DNA of 64,000 bases from Legionella_C sp048541585. Its GTDB lineage: Bacteria > Pseudomonadota > Gammaproteobacteria > Legionellales > Legionellaceae. The stretch is taken from assembly GCF_048541585.1 (NCBI RefSeq), contig NZ_CP183303.1:3224001-3288000 (forward strand), read 5' to 3'. Under the pieces are notes generated by a model. The model was not told where the DNA came from and ran no database searches. It worked only from the letters and a program-made list of their open reading frames with translations. The position numbers and the translations under genes are program-made. Of this stretch, positions 1-8,583 are shown in pieces. Within the stretch, counting starts at the first letter, position 1; each line of letters begins with the position of its first letter.

Positions 1-1033
1 ACGAAAAACCTTCGGTAAATAGCTTAAAATGATGAATTAATGCTTCCATATCATGCTTCATTTCAGCACGTTTCGGCGGAGTTATCTTATGATCATTAAT
101 TCGTACAGGTCCAGGATTAGCTCTTAACCACTCTACACATTGTCGAATAATTCGATTAGATTGACGTAACTCTTCTACACGAACCAAATATCTGTCGTAG
201 CAATCACCTGTCTTGCCTACTGGAATATCGAATTCCATTTGATCATAGGCAGCATAGGGTTGCTTTTTCCGTAAATCCCAAGCAATACCTGAACCACGTA
301 ACATTGGACCTGAAAAACCCCACTGCAATGCATTTTCAGGTGAAACAATACCTATATCAACTGTACGTTGCTTCCAAATACGATTATTTGTTAGTAACGT
401 TTCATATTCATCAACACGTTTAGGGAATCGCTCAGTAAAAGCCCAAATAAAATCTAGTAAGCTGCCCTCTCTATCTGCATTCATTTTCTCGACTTCACGT
501 TCGCTATGCCACCGCGAAGGCTTATATTTTGGCATGGTATCCGGCAAGTCACGTGCAACGCCACCAGGACGATAATATTTAGCATGCATACGAGCACCTG
601 ATACAGCTTCGTAACAGTCAAACAAATCCTCTCGTTCTCTAAAACAATACAAAAAGACCGTCATCGCACCGATATCCAATGCGTTAGCGCCTAGCCAGAG
701 TAAGTGATTTAATATTCTTGTGATTTCATCATACATAGTGCGAATATACTTAGCACGTATGGGAGGCTCAATCCCTAATAATTTTTCAATTGCTAAGATA
801 TAACCATGCTCATTGCACATCATTGACACATAATCTAGCCTATCCATATAACCAATATTTTGTAGATAAGGCTTAGTTTCAGCAAGCTTTTCTGTGGCTC
901 GGTGTAATAAACCTATATGTGGATCGGCTCTTACAATGGTTTCGCCTTCTAACTCCAATACCAATCTTAAAACGCCATGTGCTGCCGGATGTTGTGGACC
1001 AAAATTGAGTGTGTAATTTTTAAGTTCAATCAT
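1..1033 (-). CDS. nuoD: NADH-quinone oxidoreductase subunit D (partial, C-terminus outside the window)
   Basis: This is the 49-kDa-type subunit of respiratory complex I, which helps form the quinone-binding site at the base of the peripheral arm. The translation begins MIELKNYTLNFGPQHPAAHG, and the FGPQHPAAHG motif is a hallmark of NuoD. Family segments such as GLLHRATEK and MCNEHGY follow. About 344 codons are visible and the reading frame runs off the left edge, so the C-terminal part is missing. The ATG at 1031-1033 lies inside the end of nuoC, giving an 8-base overlap that implies translational coupling. Family identity is certain from the motifs and the operon order. Confidence 0.96.
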   Translation of the reverse strand, partial: MIELKNYTLNFGPQHPAAHGVLRLVLELEGETIVRADPHIGLLHRATEKLAETKPYLQNIGYMDRLDYVSMMCNEHGYILAIEKLLGIEPPIRAKYIRTMYDEITRILNHLLWLGANALDIGAMTVFLYCFREREDLFDCYEAVSGARMHAKYYRPGGVARDLPDTMPKYKPSRWHSEREVEKMNADREGSLLDFIWAFTERFPKRVDEYETLLTNNRIWKQRTVDIGIVSPENALQWGFSGPMLRGSGIAWDLRKKQPYAAYDQMEFDIPVGKTGDCYDRYLVRVEELRQSNRIIRQCVEWLRANPGPVRINDHKITPPKRAEMKHDMEALIHHFKLFTEGFS

Positions 1034-1709
1034 TAACCACCCCTTTCACATCAAAATAGCGATTATCACTACGTATTACTTTTGGGACAAGCACACGTGG
1101 CTCTATATCAACAGGTTCATAAACTACTTTTTCTGCTCGCGCATCGTAGCGCATTTGCACATGGCCACTTAAAGGGAAATCTTTTCTAAAAGGATGACCA
1201 ATAAAACCATAATCAGTAAGAATACGTCTTAAATCTGGATGGTTTTCAAATAAAATACCATATAAGTCATAAGTTTCGCGCTCAAACCAATTAGCACCTT
1301 TCCATAAATCATGAACTGACGGAACAACAGAATGTTGCTCATCTACGAAGGTTTTGACCCGAATACGATGATTAAGCGTAGTAGACAATAAGTGATAAAC
1401 TACAGCAAAACGAGGCTTATTCATAATATAGGCTCGTGACTCAAATCGCTCAACGCCCCGAGAGAAACCATATTCTGTAGCTTCTTGTGTTTCCCAATCG
1501 TATTGGCCGTAATGTAGATAATCTACCCCACATAAATCCATGAGCTGGTCAAACGCAAAAGACTCACTACTTTTTAGCGTATTTAACACAAATCTAACGT
1601 TAGCTACCTCAGTATCAAGGGTAATTTCATCAAATTCAATAGAAATTGAGGCTATTTTGCCATCTAACTCCTTTTTAACTTGTTCCGCCAAAGTTGCTAA
1701 TTTTGTCAT
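1026..1709 (-). CDS. nuoC: NADH-quinone oxidoreductase subunit C
   Basis: This is the 30-kDa-type subunit of complex I, part of the hydrophilic arm that carries electrons from NADH to quinone. The 227-residue protein contains the family signature WFERETYDLYGILFENHPDL near residue 140, followed by RRILTDYGF and FRKDFPLSG. It is a separate polypeptide here, not the NuoCD fusion of enterobacteria. It lies 19 bases downstream of nuoB and overlaps nuoD by 8 bases, so it is a middle gene of the nuo operon. The start MTKLATLAEQ fits the usual length. Confidence 0.97.
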   Translation of the reverse strand: MTKLATLAEQVKKELDGKIASISIEFDEITLDTEVANVRFVLNTLKSSESFAFDQLMDLCGVDYLHYGQYDWETQEATEYGFSRGVERFESRAYIMNKPRFAVVYHLLSTTLNHRIRVKTFVDEQHSVVPSVHDLWKGANWFERETYDLYGILFENHPDLRRILTDYGFIGHPFRKDFPLSGHVQMRYDARAEKVVYEPVDIEPRVLVPKVIRSDNRYFDVKGVVND

Positions 1710-1728
1710 CTGATTTTACTATCCTAAT

Positions 1729-2205
1729 CTAACCTTCAATTACCGGTTTATGTCTAATTTTGTTTTGCAGCTGAATTATGCCATACAAAAGTGCTTCAGC
1801 TGTAGGCGGGCAACCAGGTACATAGACATCTACAGGAACAATACGATCACAACCACGAACAACTGAGTAAGAATAATGATAGTAGCCACCACCATTAGCA
1901 CAAGAACCCATAGACACAACCCATCTTGGCTCAGGCATTTGATCATAAACTTTACGTAAAGCAGGAGCCATTTTATTACATAATGTACCCGCGACAATCA
2001 TTACATCAGATTGCCTTGGACTGGGCCTAAATATAATACCAAAGCGATCTAAATCATAACGAGCAGCACCAACGTGCATCATTTCAACAGCACAACAGGC
2101 CAAACCAAACGTCATTGGCCACATTGAGCCACTACGTGCCCATCCTACTAATTGATCAATTGAAGTTGTGATAAAGCCTGTTTTTTGCAATTCTGCAACT
2201 GCCAT
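1729..2205 (-). CDS. nuoB: NADH-quinone oxidoreductase subunit B
   Basis: This is the PSST-type subunit of complex I, which carries iron-sulfur cluster N2, the last cluster before quinone. The 158-residue protein shows the expected cysteine ligands: the CC pair in FGLACCAVEMM, the cysteine in GSCANGGGYYHY, and the cysteine in VPGCPPTAEAL. It is a soluble peripheral-arm subunit. It sits between nuoA and nuoC on the minus strand. An unusually long 210-base spacer separates it from nuoA, whereas these two genes are often nearly contiguous. Confidence 0.97.
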   Translation of the reverse strand: MAVAELQKTGFITTSIDQLVGWARSGSMWPMTFGLACCAVEMMHVGAARYDLDRFGIIFRPSPRQSDVMIVAGTLCNKMAPALRKVYDQMPEPRWVVSMGSCANGGGYYHYSYSVVRGCDRIVPVDVYVPGCPPTAEALLYGIIQLQNKIRHKPVIEG

Positions 2206-2415
2206 AGAAGCCTCTAGAAAAATCTTATTTCGTAACTATACCTCGTCCTAGCAAGGTGAGAGGTATACGCTCACTCTAAAATATGGGTTTCGAAGCCAGT
2301 TCATTTAGTTTAAAATTAGCTTCAATTTGCTAAATACTGCACTTTACAAGTAGATAAGAAAGAATGCAAATACAGCTACTTAGTATAAAGCTAAAGAAAC
2401 GGTTTCGAAAGGTGT
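2206..2415. other. 210-base spacer between nuoA and nuoB
   Basis: No open reading frame is supported here. The stretch holds a short imperfect inverted repeat (ATACCTC ... GAGGTAT) about 40 bases from the nuoB start, and two copies of GGTTTCGAA roughly 110 bases apart. It could be an mRNA processing or regulatory site inside the operon transcript, or an internal promoter region for nuoB. I see no clear terminator. Confidence 0.4.
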
Positions 2416-2772
2416 CTATTCCCACTCAAGAGCACCCCGCCTCCATTCGTATATAAAGCCTATTACTAATAGACCTAAGAAAATCATCATTGCCGAAAAA
2501 CCAAACCAGCCAATCTTTCGTAAGACTAAAGCCCAGGGAAAAAAGAAGGCCGTTTCTAAATCAAATATAATAAATAGTATAGCAACTAAATAAAATCTTA
2601 CATCGAAAGGAATATGAGAACTTTCAAATGCATTAAAACCACATTCATAAGGTGCATTTTTAGCAGGATCAGGATCATGCTTTGAAAGCAAGGCGCCAGC
2701 AGAAAACATAGCTAAGCCTAAAGCTATGGCGATAACAATGAAAACAAGTATTGGCAAATATTGTGATAGCAT
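2416..2772 (-). CDS. nuoA: NADH-quinone oxidoreductase subunit A
   Basis: This is a small membrane subunit of complex I, located near the quinone site and contacting the peripheral arm. The 118-residue protein has three predicted membrane segments (about residues 8-28, 60-80 and 88-110). It carries the family motif KNAPYECGF in the first loop and the acidic segment FIIFDLETAFFFPWA in the second helix. It is the first nuo gene on this strand, directly downstream of tRNA-Leu and secG, an order common in gammaproteobacteria. Confidence 0.96.
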   Translation of the reverse strand: MLSQYLPILVFIVIAIALGLAMFSAGALLSKHDPDPAKNAPYECGFNAFESSHIPFDVRFYLVAILFIIFDLETAFFFPWALVLRKIGWFGFSAMMIFLGLLVIGFIYEWRRGALEWE

Positions 2773-2792
2773 AGTTTCATTTCGCTTAAGAT

Positions 2793-2877
2793 TGGTGCCG
2801 AAGGCCGGACTCGAACCGGCACAGCTTGCGCCACCGCCCCCTCAAGACGGCGTGTCTACCAATTTCACCACTTCGGC
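2793..2877 (-). tRNA. tRNA-Leu (anticodon GAG)
   Basis: The minus strand folds as an 85-nt class II tRNA. The acceptor stem GCCGAAG pairs with CTTCGGC before an A discriminator base and an encoded CCA. The anticodon stem CCGTC/GGCGG closes the loop TTGAGGG, which gives anticodon GAG for CUU/CUC leucine codons. There is a variable arm and a TGCCGGTTCGAGTCCGGC T-arm. It lies between secG and nuoA, matching the secG-leuU linkage of E. coli. Confidence 0.97.
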
Positions 2878-2883
2878 AAGTAG

Positions 2884-3210
2884 TTATTGTGTTCCTTTGC
2901 TGCTATCAACCGGTACTGGAATTTTAGTTTCCGGCACACTGGTCTGTTGAGGTATTGCTTGTTGCGTCGCTTTTTGATATTGCGTTGAAACAAGATAAGA
3001 TAAAGTTAAGCTTGTTATGAAAAAGGTTATAGCTAGGCCGCCTGTTAATTTAAACAGAAAGCTTCCAGTTCCTTGACTACCAAAAACAGTATTTGAGGCA
3101 CCAGAACCAAAGGCAGCACCTATATCGGCACCCTTGCCATGCTGGATTAATACAAGACCAATTAAGGTAATAGCCACTAATACATGAATCATTAAAATTA
3201 GCTGATACAT
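2884..3210 (-). CDS. secG: Preprotein translocase subunit SecG
   Basis: SecG is a small inner-membrane component of the SecYEG export channel that assists SecA-driven translocation. The 108-residue protein has two membrane segments (about residues 3-23 and 55-75). The conserved cytoplasmic loop is GKGADIGAAFGSGASNTVFG, followed by SQGTG, diagnostic for SecG. The C-terminal tail is Pro/Thr-rich and variable. The start MYQLILMIHVL overlaps the end of tpiA by 13 bases, so translation of the two is probably coupled. Confidence 0.96.
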   Translation of the reverse strand: MYQLILMIHVLVAITLIGLVLIQHGKGADIGAAFGSGASNTVFGSQGTGSFLFKLTGGLAITFFITSLTLSYLVSTQYQKATQQAIPQQTSVPETKIPVPVDSSKGTQ

Positions 3211-3947
3211 TTAATAATTTCCACAAACTGCTGTGCATTAAGTGATGCACCGCCGATCAACCCACCATCAACATCAGGCATTGCAAATAATGCTTTTGCA
3301 TTTTTTTCATTTACACTTCCTCCATATAAAAGAGAAATTGTATTTGCATCTTCCTCGCTAAACTCAGCAATGATAGACCTGATAGTCGTATGTACCATCT
3401 GAACTTGTTCAGGAGAAGCTGTATGGCCTGTTCCTATAGCCCAAACAGGTTCATATGCTACAACACAATTACTAAAACCACGTCGATTCTCTTTAGCTAT
3501 AGCACGTAATTGGGTAGCTAATACTTCTTCTGTTTCACCTGCTTGACGTTCTTTTAGTGTTTCTCCCACGCATAGGACCGGTATCATATCATGATCTTTA
3601 ACATGGTGGAATTTATCCGCAACAAATTTTTCATTTTCGCCAAATAAGGTTCGACGCTCAGAATGTCCAACTAGAACATATTTACACTGATAGTCTTGCA
3701 GCATCAACCCCGATAATTCACCGGTATAGGCGCCTGAATTTTTAGGGTATACATTTTGTGCACCCCAGCAAATATTACTTTCACTTAAAAAATTACTTAC
3801 TAAAGGCAAGTAAATAGCTGGCGGCATAACAACACATTCGGCAAAAATAGAACTTGGCATTAGCTCAATTAGTTCAGTCAATAAAGATCTAACTGACTCT
3901 AGCTGCCCATTCATTTTCCAATTACCAGCTACAATTTTTTTCCTCAT
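3198..3947 (-). CDS. tpiA: Triosephosphate isomerase
   Basis: This enzyme interconverts dihydroxyacetone phosphate and glyceraldehyde 3-phosphate in glycolysis and gluconeogenesis. The 249-residue length is typical. All catalytic landmarks are present: the N-terminal GNWKMNG with the substrate lysine, the active-site histidine in YVLVGHSERR, and the catalytic glutamate in VAYEPVWAIGTGHTAS, which also contains the flexible loop. Near the C-terminus is LLYGGSVNEKNA for phosphate binding. It sits between glmM and secG, overlaps secG by 13 bases, and is preceded by a 120-base spacer that may hold a promoter. Confidence 0.98.
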   Translation of the reverse strand: MRKKIVAGNWKMNGQLESVRSLLTELIELMPSSIFAECVVMPPAIYLPLVSNFLSESNICWGAQNVYPKNSGAYTGELSGLMLQDYQCKYVLVGHSERRTLFGENEKFVADKFHHVKDHDMIPVLCVGETLKERQAGETEEVLATQLRAIAKENRRGFSNCVVAYEPVWAIGTGHTASPEQVQMVHTTIRSIIAEFSEEDANTISLLYGGSVNEKNAKALFAMPDVDGGLIGGASLNAQQFVEIIKCIS

Positions 3948-4067
3948 TTACTCTCCATAATAAACGGCCGCAAATATACCTTAAAGGGGAAGCCAACGTC
4001 AATCATTGAATTTTTACATGGTGAATATATTTAATTCAGCATTACAAAATCTAACCTAGTCTAATAA

Positions 4068-5414
4068 TTAGTAATCTAAATCGATTTGCATAATATCATC
4101 TCGTAATTGCTCAGCGTATCGGGTTACAAGCTCTTTATCTTCGCCTTCAACCATGACTCGTAATAGTGGTTCAGTACCTGAAGGTCGTAATAAGACTCTA
4201 CCTGTTTGCTGTAATTCTTTACGTAGCGTTTCAACTAAATCTAGTACGCGTTTATCTTTGGTTAAAGTTAATGCATTTGGGGTTTTAATGTTTAAAAGGA
4301 TTTGTGGGCATAATTCAATACCTTGAGCTAGCTCTGCTAAAGTTTTACCGTGCATAATCATACAAGCTATAACTTGTAAAGCGGCAATAATGCCATCACC
4401 TGTTGTGGTTTTATCTAAACAAACAATATGTCCTGAAGATTCACCGCCAAGTTGCCAATTCATCTCTTTTAATGCTTCTAATACATAGCGATCACCTACA
4501 TTAGCGCGCTTAAAAGGTATATCTAGAGCAGCTATAGATTTCTCAAGGCCATAATTACTCATTAAAGTACCAACGACACCTCCCTGTAGTACATTACGCT
4601 GTTGTCTATCTTTAGCGAGGATATATAGTATTTGATCACCATCAATAATATTCCCTGCAGCATCTACTAAAATTACTCTATCGCCGTCACCATCTAGAGC
4701 AACTCCTAAATCTGCACTATATTGTAAAACTTTTTGTTTTAAATGTTCAGGTGCGGTTGAACCACAATTGTCATTAATATTAAGGCCATCGGGCTCATTA
4801 TAAATTGTGATTACTTCCGCTCCTAACTCATTAAAAACATTGGGGGCAATATGATAAGTAGCTCCATTAGCGCAATCAACGACTAATTTAACCCCAGTTA
4901 AACGAGTTAACGATGAGATAGATGATTTACAAAACTCAATATAGCGACCTGGCGCATCATTAATGCGTCTTGCCTTACCAAGATTGCTGGAAGAAACAAT
5001 TTTTAAAGGCTTATCAATTTCCTCTTCAATGGCTTGCTCAATATAATCAGGTAATTTACTGCCATCGGCTGAGAAAAATTTAATACCATTATCTTCAAAT
5101 AAATTATGAGAAGCACTAATGACAATACCTGCATTAGCACGCAAAGTTTGTGTTAGATAAGCTATACCTGGCGTCGGCATAGGCCCTAATAAATTAACAT
5201 CCACACCTGCAGCTGACAAACCAGCCTCAAGTGCTGACTCCAGCATATAACCTGAGATACGTGTATCTTTACCAATAATAATCTTGTTGCGATGACTATT
5301 AGCAAGTACACGGCCTACTGCCCAGCCTAATTTTAATACAAACTCAGGATTAATATTTGATATCCCTACCTGCCCCCGAATACCATCAGTACCAAAATAT
5401 TTACGTTGGCTCAT
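4068..5414 (-). CDS. glmM: Phosphoglucosamine mutase
   Basis: GlmM converts glucosamine 6-phosphate to glucosamine 1-phosphate on the way to UDP-GlcNAc, peptidoglycan and LPS. The 448-residue protein opens with RKYFGTDGIRG, has the phosphoserine loop GIVISASHNLFEDNGIKFF near residue 100, the metal-binding loop DGDGDR near residue 241, and the C-terminal phosphate-binding RPSGTEPLLRV. These are the four standard blocks of the alpha-D-phosphohexomutase family in the bacterial GlmM arrangement. Its start overlaps the folP stop by 4 bases, and the order ftsH-folP-glmM-secG matches E. coli. Confidence 0.98.
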   Translation of the reverse strand: MSQRKYFGTDGIRGQVGISNINPEFVLKLGWAVGRVLANSHRNKIIIGKDTRISGYMLESALEAGLSAAGVDVNLLGPMPTPGIAYLTQTLRANAGIVISASHNLFEDNGIKFFSADGSKLPDYIEQAIEEEIDKPLKIVSSSNLGKARRINDAPGRYIEFCKSSISSLTRLTGVKLVVDCANGATYHIAPNVFNELGAEVITIYNEPDGLNINDNCGSTAPEHLKQKVLQYSADLGVALDGDGDRVILVDAAGNIIDGDQILYILAKDRQQRNVLQGGVVGTLMSNYGLEKSIAALDIPFKRANVGDRYVLEALKEMNWQLGGESSGHIVCLDKTTTGDGIIAALQVIACMIMHGKTLAELAQGIELCPQILLNIKTPNALTLTKDKRVLDLVETLRKELQQTGRVLLRPSGTEPLLRVMVEGEDKELVTRYAEQLRDDIMQIDLDY

Positions 5415-6292
5415 TCCTTATTACCTTTTAAGTTATTATTAACATGCATAATAGCATCTATCATCGTTAGTGCTTGTTTTGTCTCGACTACATCGTGAGT
5501 TCTAATTATGTTTACCCCATTTAAACTGGCAAATACATTAAGAGCTATACCACCAATAGCTCTTTCATCGACATTTTTATTTAAAATAGCTCCTATAGTA
5601 CTTTTCCTTGATACTCCCAACATCAGTGGTAGATGATGTTGAGTAAATTGCGCTAAATCCTTAACTAGTTGTAAATTATGCTCAATAGTTTTACCAAAAC
5701 CAAAGCCTGGATCAAGAATAATGTTATCTTCCTTTATACCTACTTCTAGACAACGTTTAACTTGATTTTGAAAAAATTGGTTAATCTCAGCAATAATATT
5801 TTCATAGTGAATAGGTAGGCTTTGCATCGTTTCTGGAATACCCTGCATATGCATTAAGCATACAGGAACTTGTAATTTCGCCACTAAATGAAGTGCAGCT
5901 TCATCTTTTAAAGCCGTTATATCATTGATAATATTTGCGCCTGCTTCCACTGCCGCCTGCATTACTTCTGCTTTTGTTGTATCAATAGAAATACAGCAAT
6001 CTACTTCTTGGCGTAGTTGCTTAATAAGAGGAATGACTCTGGCTAGCTCCTCTTCAATACTAATAACTTTCGCGCCAGGTCTAGATGACTCTCCACCGAT
6101 ATCTAATATATCAGCGCCTTCAGCAAGCAATTTACGGGCATGAGCTAGTGCTTGGTTAAGACTGAAATAATGACCACCGTCAGAAAAAGAATCAGGCGTT
6201 ATATTAATGATTCCCATAATTAATGGAGCTTGATATTGATGCGGATTTAAACTTATTTGTTGCCGCCAAGCTTGAAACTGATGAATATTCAT
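5411..6292 (-). CDS. folP: Dihydropteroate synthase
   Basis: FolP condenses p-aminobenzoate with dihydropterin pyrophosphate in folate synthesis and is the sulfonamide target. The 293-residue protein has the pterin-phosphate loop MGIINITPDSFSDGG near residue 26, the second signature ADILDIGGESSRPG near residue 60, and the later strands SIDTTKAEV, ILDPGFGFGK and GVSRKS. The C-terminal IIRTHDV closes the barrel. It overlaps glmM by 4 bases and is separated from ftsH by a 326-base hairpin-rich spacer. Confidence 0.97.
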   Translation of the reverse strand: MNIHQFQAWRQQISLNPHQYQAPLIMGIINITPDSFSDGGHYFSLNQALAHARKLLAEGADILDIGGESSRPGAKVISIEEELARVIPLIKQLRQEVDCCISIDTTKAEVMQAAVEAGANIINDITALKDEAALHLVAKLQVPVCLMHMQGIPETMQSLPIHYENIIAEINQFFQNQVKRCLEVGIKEDNIILDPGFGFGKTIEHNLQLVKDLAQFTQHHLPLMLGVSRKSTIGAILNKNVDERAIGGIALNVFASLNGVNIIRTHDVVETKQALTMIDAIMHVNNNLKGNKE

Positions 6293-6398
6293 GGGTAACC
6301 TTGATTCTTATTGCTTACAAATATAATTTAAAAAATCGAAAATCTGATAACAGACTTTTCCAGCTGCAATTAATTTTTTAAGCCTTTTTATGTGCGAA

Positions 6399-6595
6399 GC
6401 AGAGGTGCGTTTGAGCCCTTTTTGGAACGTTGTTGGACATGGATGTCCAACATTGAGCCGCAGGGAGGGTCTCGGCGTTTTCAAAAAGGGATCAAATGCA
6501 CCTCTGCCTGCTCCGGCTAATCGCTTGAACACTTAGCCTGACGACTATGGGCCGAACCCAATATAGTCAGCTAATTTGTTGGGCTAAGGCCCAAC
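6399..6595. repeat. Hairpin-rich intergenic repeat element
   Basis: The 326-base spacer between ftsH and folP carries no credible gene but a large inverted repeat. The left arm at 6399-6425 begins GCAGAGGTGCGTTTGA. The right arm at 6481-6507 ends TCAAATGCACCTCTGC. The arms pair with few mismatches. Inside is a near-perfect palindrome at 6432-6451 (GTTGGACAT GG ATGTCCAAC). Further hairpins follow: GACTAT...ATAGTC at about 6543-6568 and GTTGGGC TAAG GCCCAAC at 6578-6595. A structurally related element lies at 40990-41205. It may end ftsH transcription or act as a mobile REP/BIME-like sequence. Confidence 0.75.
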
Positions 6596-6618
6596 CTATC
6601 GTTTTTGCTTCTTAAGGA

Positions 6619-8535
6619 TTAATGTTCTTCCGCTGGGCGATCGACGGGTTTTCCATTAATTACTTTAGTATCAGACTTAGGCGTATTATCTGAATCAAAA
6701 GATTTTAATGTATCCCAATCATCTGGTGGTGAAGGAGGCTTACCGGCCATAATTTCATTAATTTGCTTAGTATCAATTGTTTCGTATTTAATTAATGCTT
6801 CTGCCATTAAATGAAGAATACCCATTTTAGCCACCAAGATATCTTTGGCACGTTGGTAATTTCTAGTAATAATTTTATTAACTTCTTCATCAATTAATTG
6901 AGCAGTCTTATCAGAAATTTCTTTATTATGACTCACGCTACGACCTAGAAAGACTTCGCCTTCTTCTTCACCAAATGTTAATGGACCAAGATCCGATAAG
7001 CCCCAGCTAGTAACCATCTTACGAGCAATTTCTGTGGAGCGCATAATATCATTTGATGCGCCGGTTGTAACATTTTCAGCACCAAAAATTAACTCTTCAG
7101 CAATTCGGCCACCAAATAAACTAGATAATTGACTTTCTAAGCGACGTTTACTATGGCTGTAACGATCCTGTTCAGGTAAGAACATAGTCACCCCTAAGGC
7201 GCGTCCGCGTGGAATTATAGTAACTTTATAAACTGGGTCGTGCTCCGGAACTGACAAACCAACAATAGCATGGCCTGCCTCATGATAAGCTGTTAATTTC
7301 TTCTCATTTTCATCCATCACCATTGAGCGTCGTTCTGCGCCCATCATAATTTTATCTTTCGCTTTATCAAGCTCAAGCATAGTAACTTTTCGCTTATTAG
7401 CACGTGCTGCAAATAAGGCAGCTTCATTAACCAGATTGGCTAAATCTGCACCTGAGAAACCAGGCGTACCACGCGCAATAGGTAATACTTCAACTTGCTT
7501 ATCAATAGGAACTTTATTTAGATGAACTTTAAGAATTTGTTCACGGCCACGTATATCTGGCAATGGCACCACTACTTGACGGTCAAAACGGCCTGGACGT
7601 AAGAGAGCCGGGTCAAGTACATCGGGCCTATTAGTTGCTGCAACAACAATCACACCATCATTACCTTCAAAGCCATCCATTTCTACTAATAGTTGATTAA
7701 GTGTCTGCTCACGCTCATCATGACCACCGCCTAAGCCTGCTCCACGATGTCTTCCTACTGCATCAATTTCATCAATAAAAATAATGCATGGCGCTTGTTT
7801 TTTTGCTTGCTCAAACATATCACGTACGCGTGATGCACCTACACCCACAAACATTTCTACAAAGTCTGAACCTGAGATAGTAAAGAAAGGAACCTTCGCT
7901 TCTCCGGCTACTGCTTTAGCTAAGAGCGTTTTACCTGTTCCTGGTGGTCCTACTAATAATACACCTCGCGGAATACGTCCACCTAAATTCTGGAATTTGC
8001 TTGGGTCGCGTAAAAAGTCGACTAATTCTTTTACTTCTTCTTTTGCCTCATCAACGCCTGCTACATCAGCAAAAGTTACTTTAACTTGATCTTCTCCTAG
8101 CAACCTAGCACGAGAGCGACCAAATGACATGGCACCACGGCCACCTCCGCCTTGCATTTGGCGCATAAAAAATATCCAAACACCAATAAGCAATAACATT
8201 GGGAACCAATTTACAAATAAATGTAATAAAAAGCTTTCTTGTGGTTTTTCTTGACCACTGACTTCGACCTTATTTTGTAGTAGTTGCCCTAATAAGGCAT
8301 TGTCCTGCATAGGCATATAGGTTACAAAACGCTGGTTATTTTTGGTTGTTCCCCGAATGACTTTATTATCTTCAACAGTAACAGAGTTAATCATACCCTG
8401 GTCAATTTGGGTTAAAAATTGACTGTAAGGAATTTTCTCTGTAGTACCATGCCGAGGTCCAAAATTACTAAACACAGACACCAGCACGATAGCTATAACA
8501 AGCCACAAAAATAAATTTTTTACCATGTCGTTCAA
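6619..8535 (-). CDS. ftsH: ATP-dependent zinc metalloprotease FtsH
   Basis: FtsH is the membrane-anchored AAA+ protease that degrades unassembled membrane proteins and short-lived regulators. The 638-residue protein has an N-terminal TM helix (about 6-24), a periplasmic domain, a second TM helix (about 105-125), then the AAA module with Walker A GPPGTGKTLLAKA, Walker B CIIFIDEIDAVG and the second region of homology ATNRPDVLDPALLRPGRFD. The zinc site HEAGH is near residue 418. The TTG at 8535 has a GAGG site 8 bases upstream, but the ATG at 8526 (MVKNLFLW) aligns with E. coli FtsH, so either may be used. It lies 48 bases downstream of rlmE. Confidence 0.97.
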   Translation of the reverse strand: MNDMVKNLFLWLVIAIVLVSVFSNFGPRHGTTEKIPYSQFLTQIDQGMINSVTVEDNKVIRGTTKNNQRFVTYMPMQDNALLGQLLQNKVEVSGQEKPQESFLLHLFVNWFPMLLLIGVWIFFMRQMQGGGGRGAMSFGRSRARLLGEDQVKVTFADVAGVDEAKEEVKELVDFLRDPSKFQNLGGRIPRGVLLVGPPGTGKTLLAKAVAGEAKVPFFTISGSDFVEMFVGVGASRVRDMFEQAKKQAPCIIFIDEIDAVGRHRGAGLGGGHDEREQTLNQLLVEMDGFEGNDGVIVVAATNRPDVLDPALLRPGRFDRQVVVPLPDIRGREQILKVHLNKVPIDKQVEVLPIARGTPGFSGADLANLVNEAALFAARANKRKVTMLELDKAKDKIMMGAERRSMVMDENEKKLTAYHEAGHAIVGLSVPEHDPVYKVTIIPRGRALGVTMFLPEQDRYSHSKRRLESQLSSLFGGRIAEELIFGAENVTTGASNDIMRSTEIARKMVTSWGLSDLGPLTFGEEEGEVFLGRSVSHNKEISDKTAQLIDEEVNKIITRNYQRAKDILVAKMGILHLMAEALIKYETIDTKQINEIMAGKPPSPPDDWDTLKSFDSDNTPKSDTKVINGKPVDRPAEEH

Positions 8536-8583
8536 AGCATTAACCTCGATATGTGCGAATTTTTACGCTAAACAATAAAGTTA

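Noticed and set aside
2726..2950. A 74-residue plus-strand frame across tRNA-Leu
   Set aside because: It covers the tRNA and the ends of nuoA and secG in antisense, so it is a shadow.
6308..6532. A 74-residue minus-strand frame in the ftsH-folP spacer
   Set aside because: It is made of the inverted-repeat arms and shows no protein-like pattern or ribosome site.
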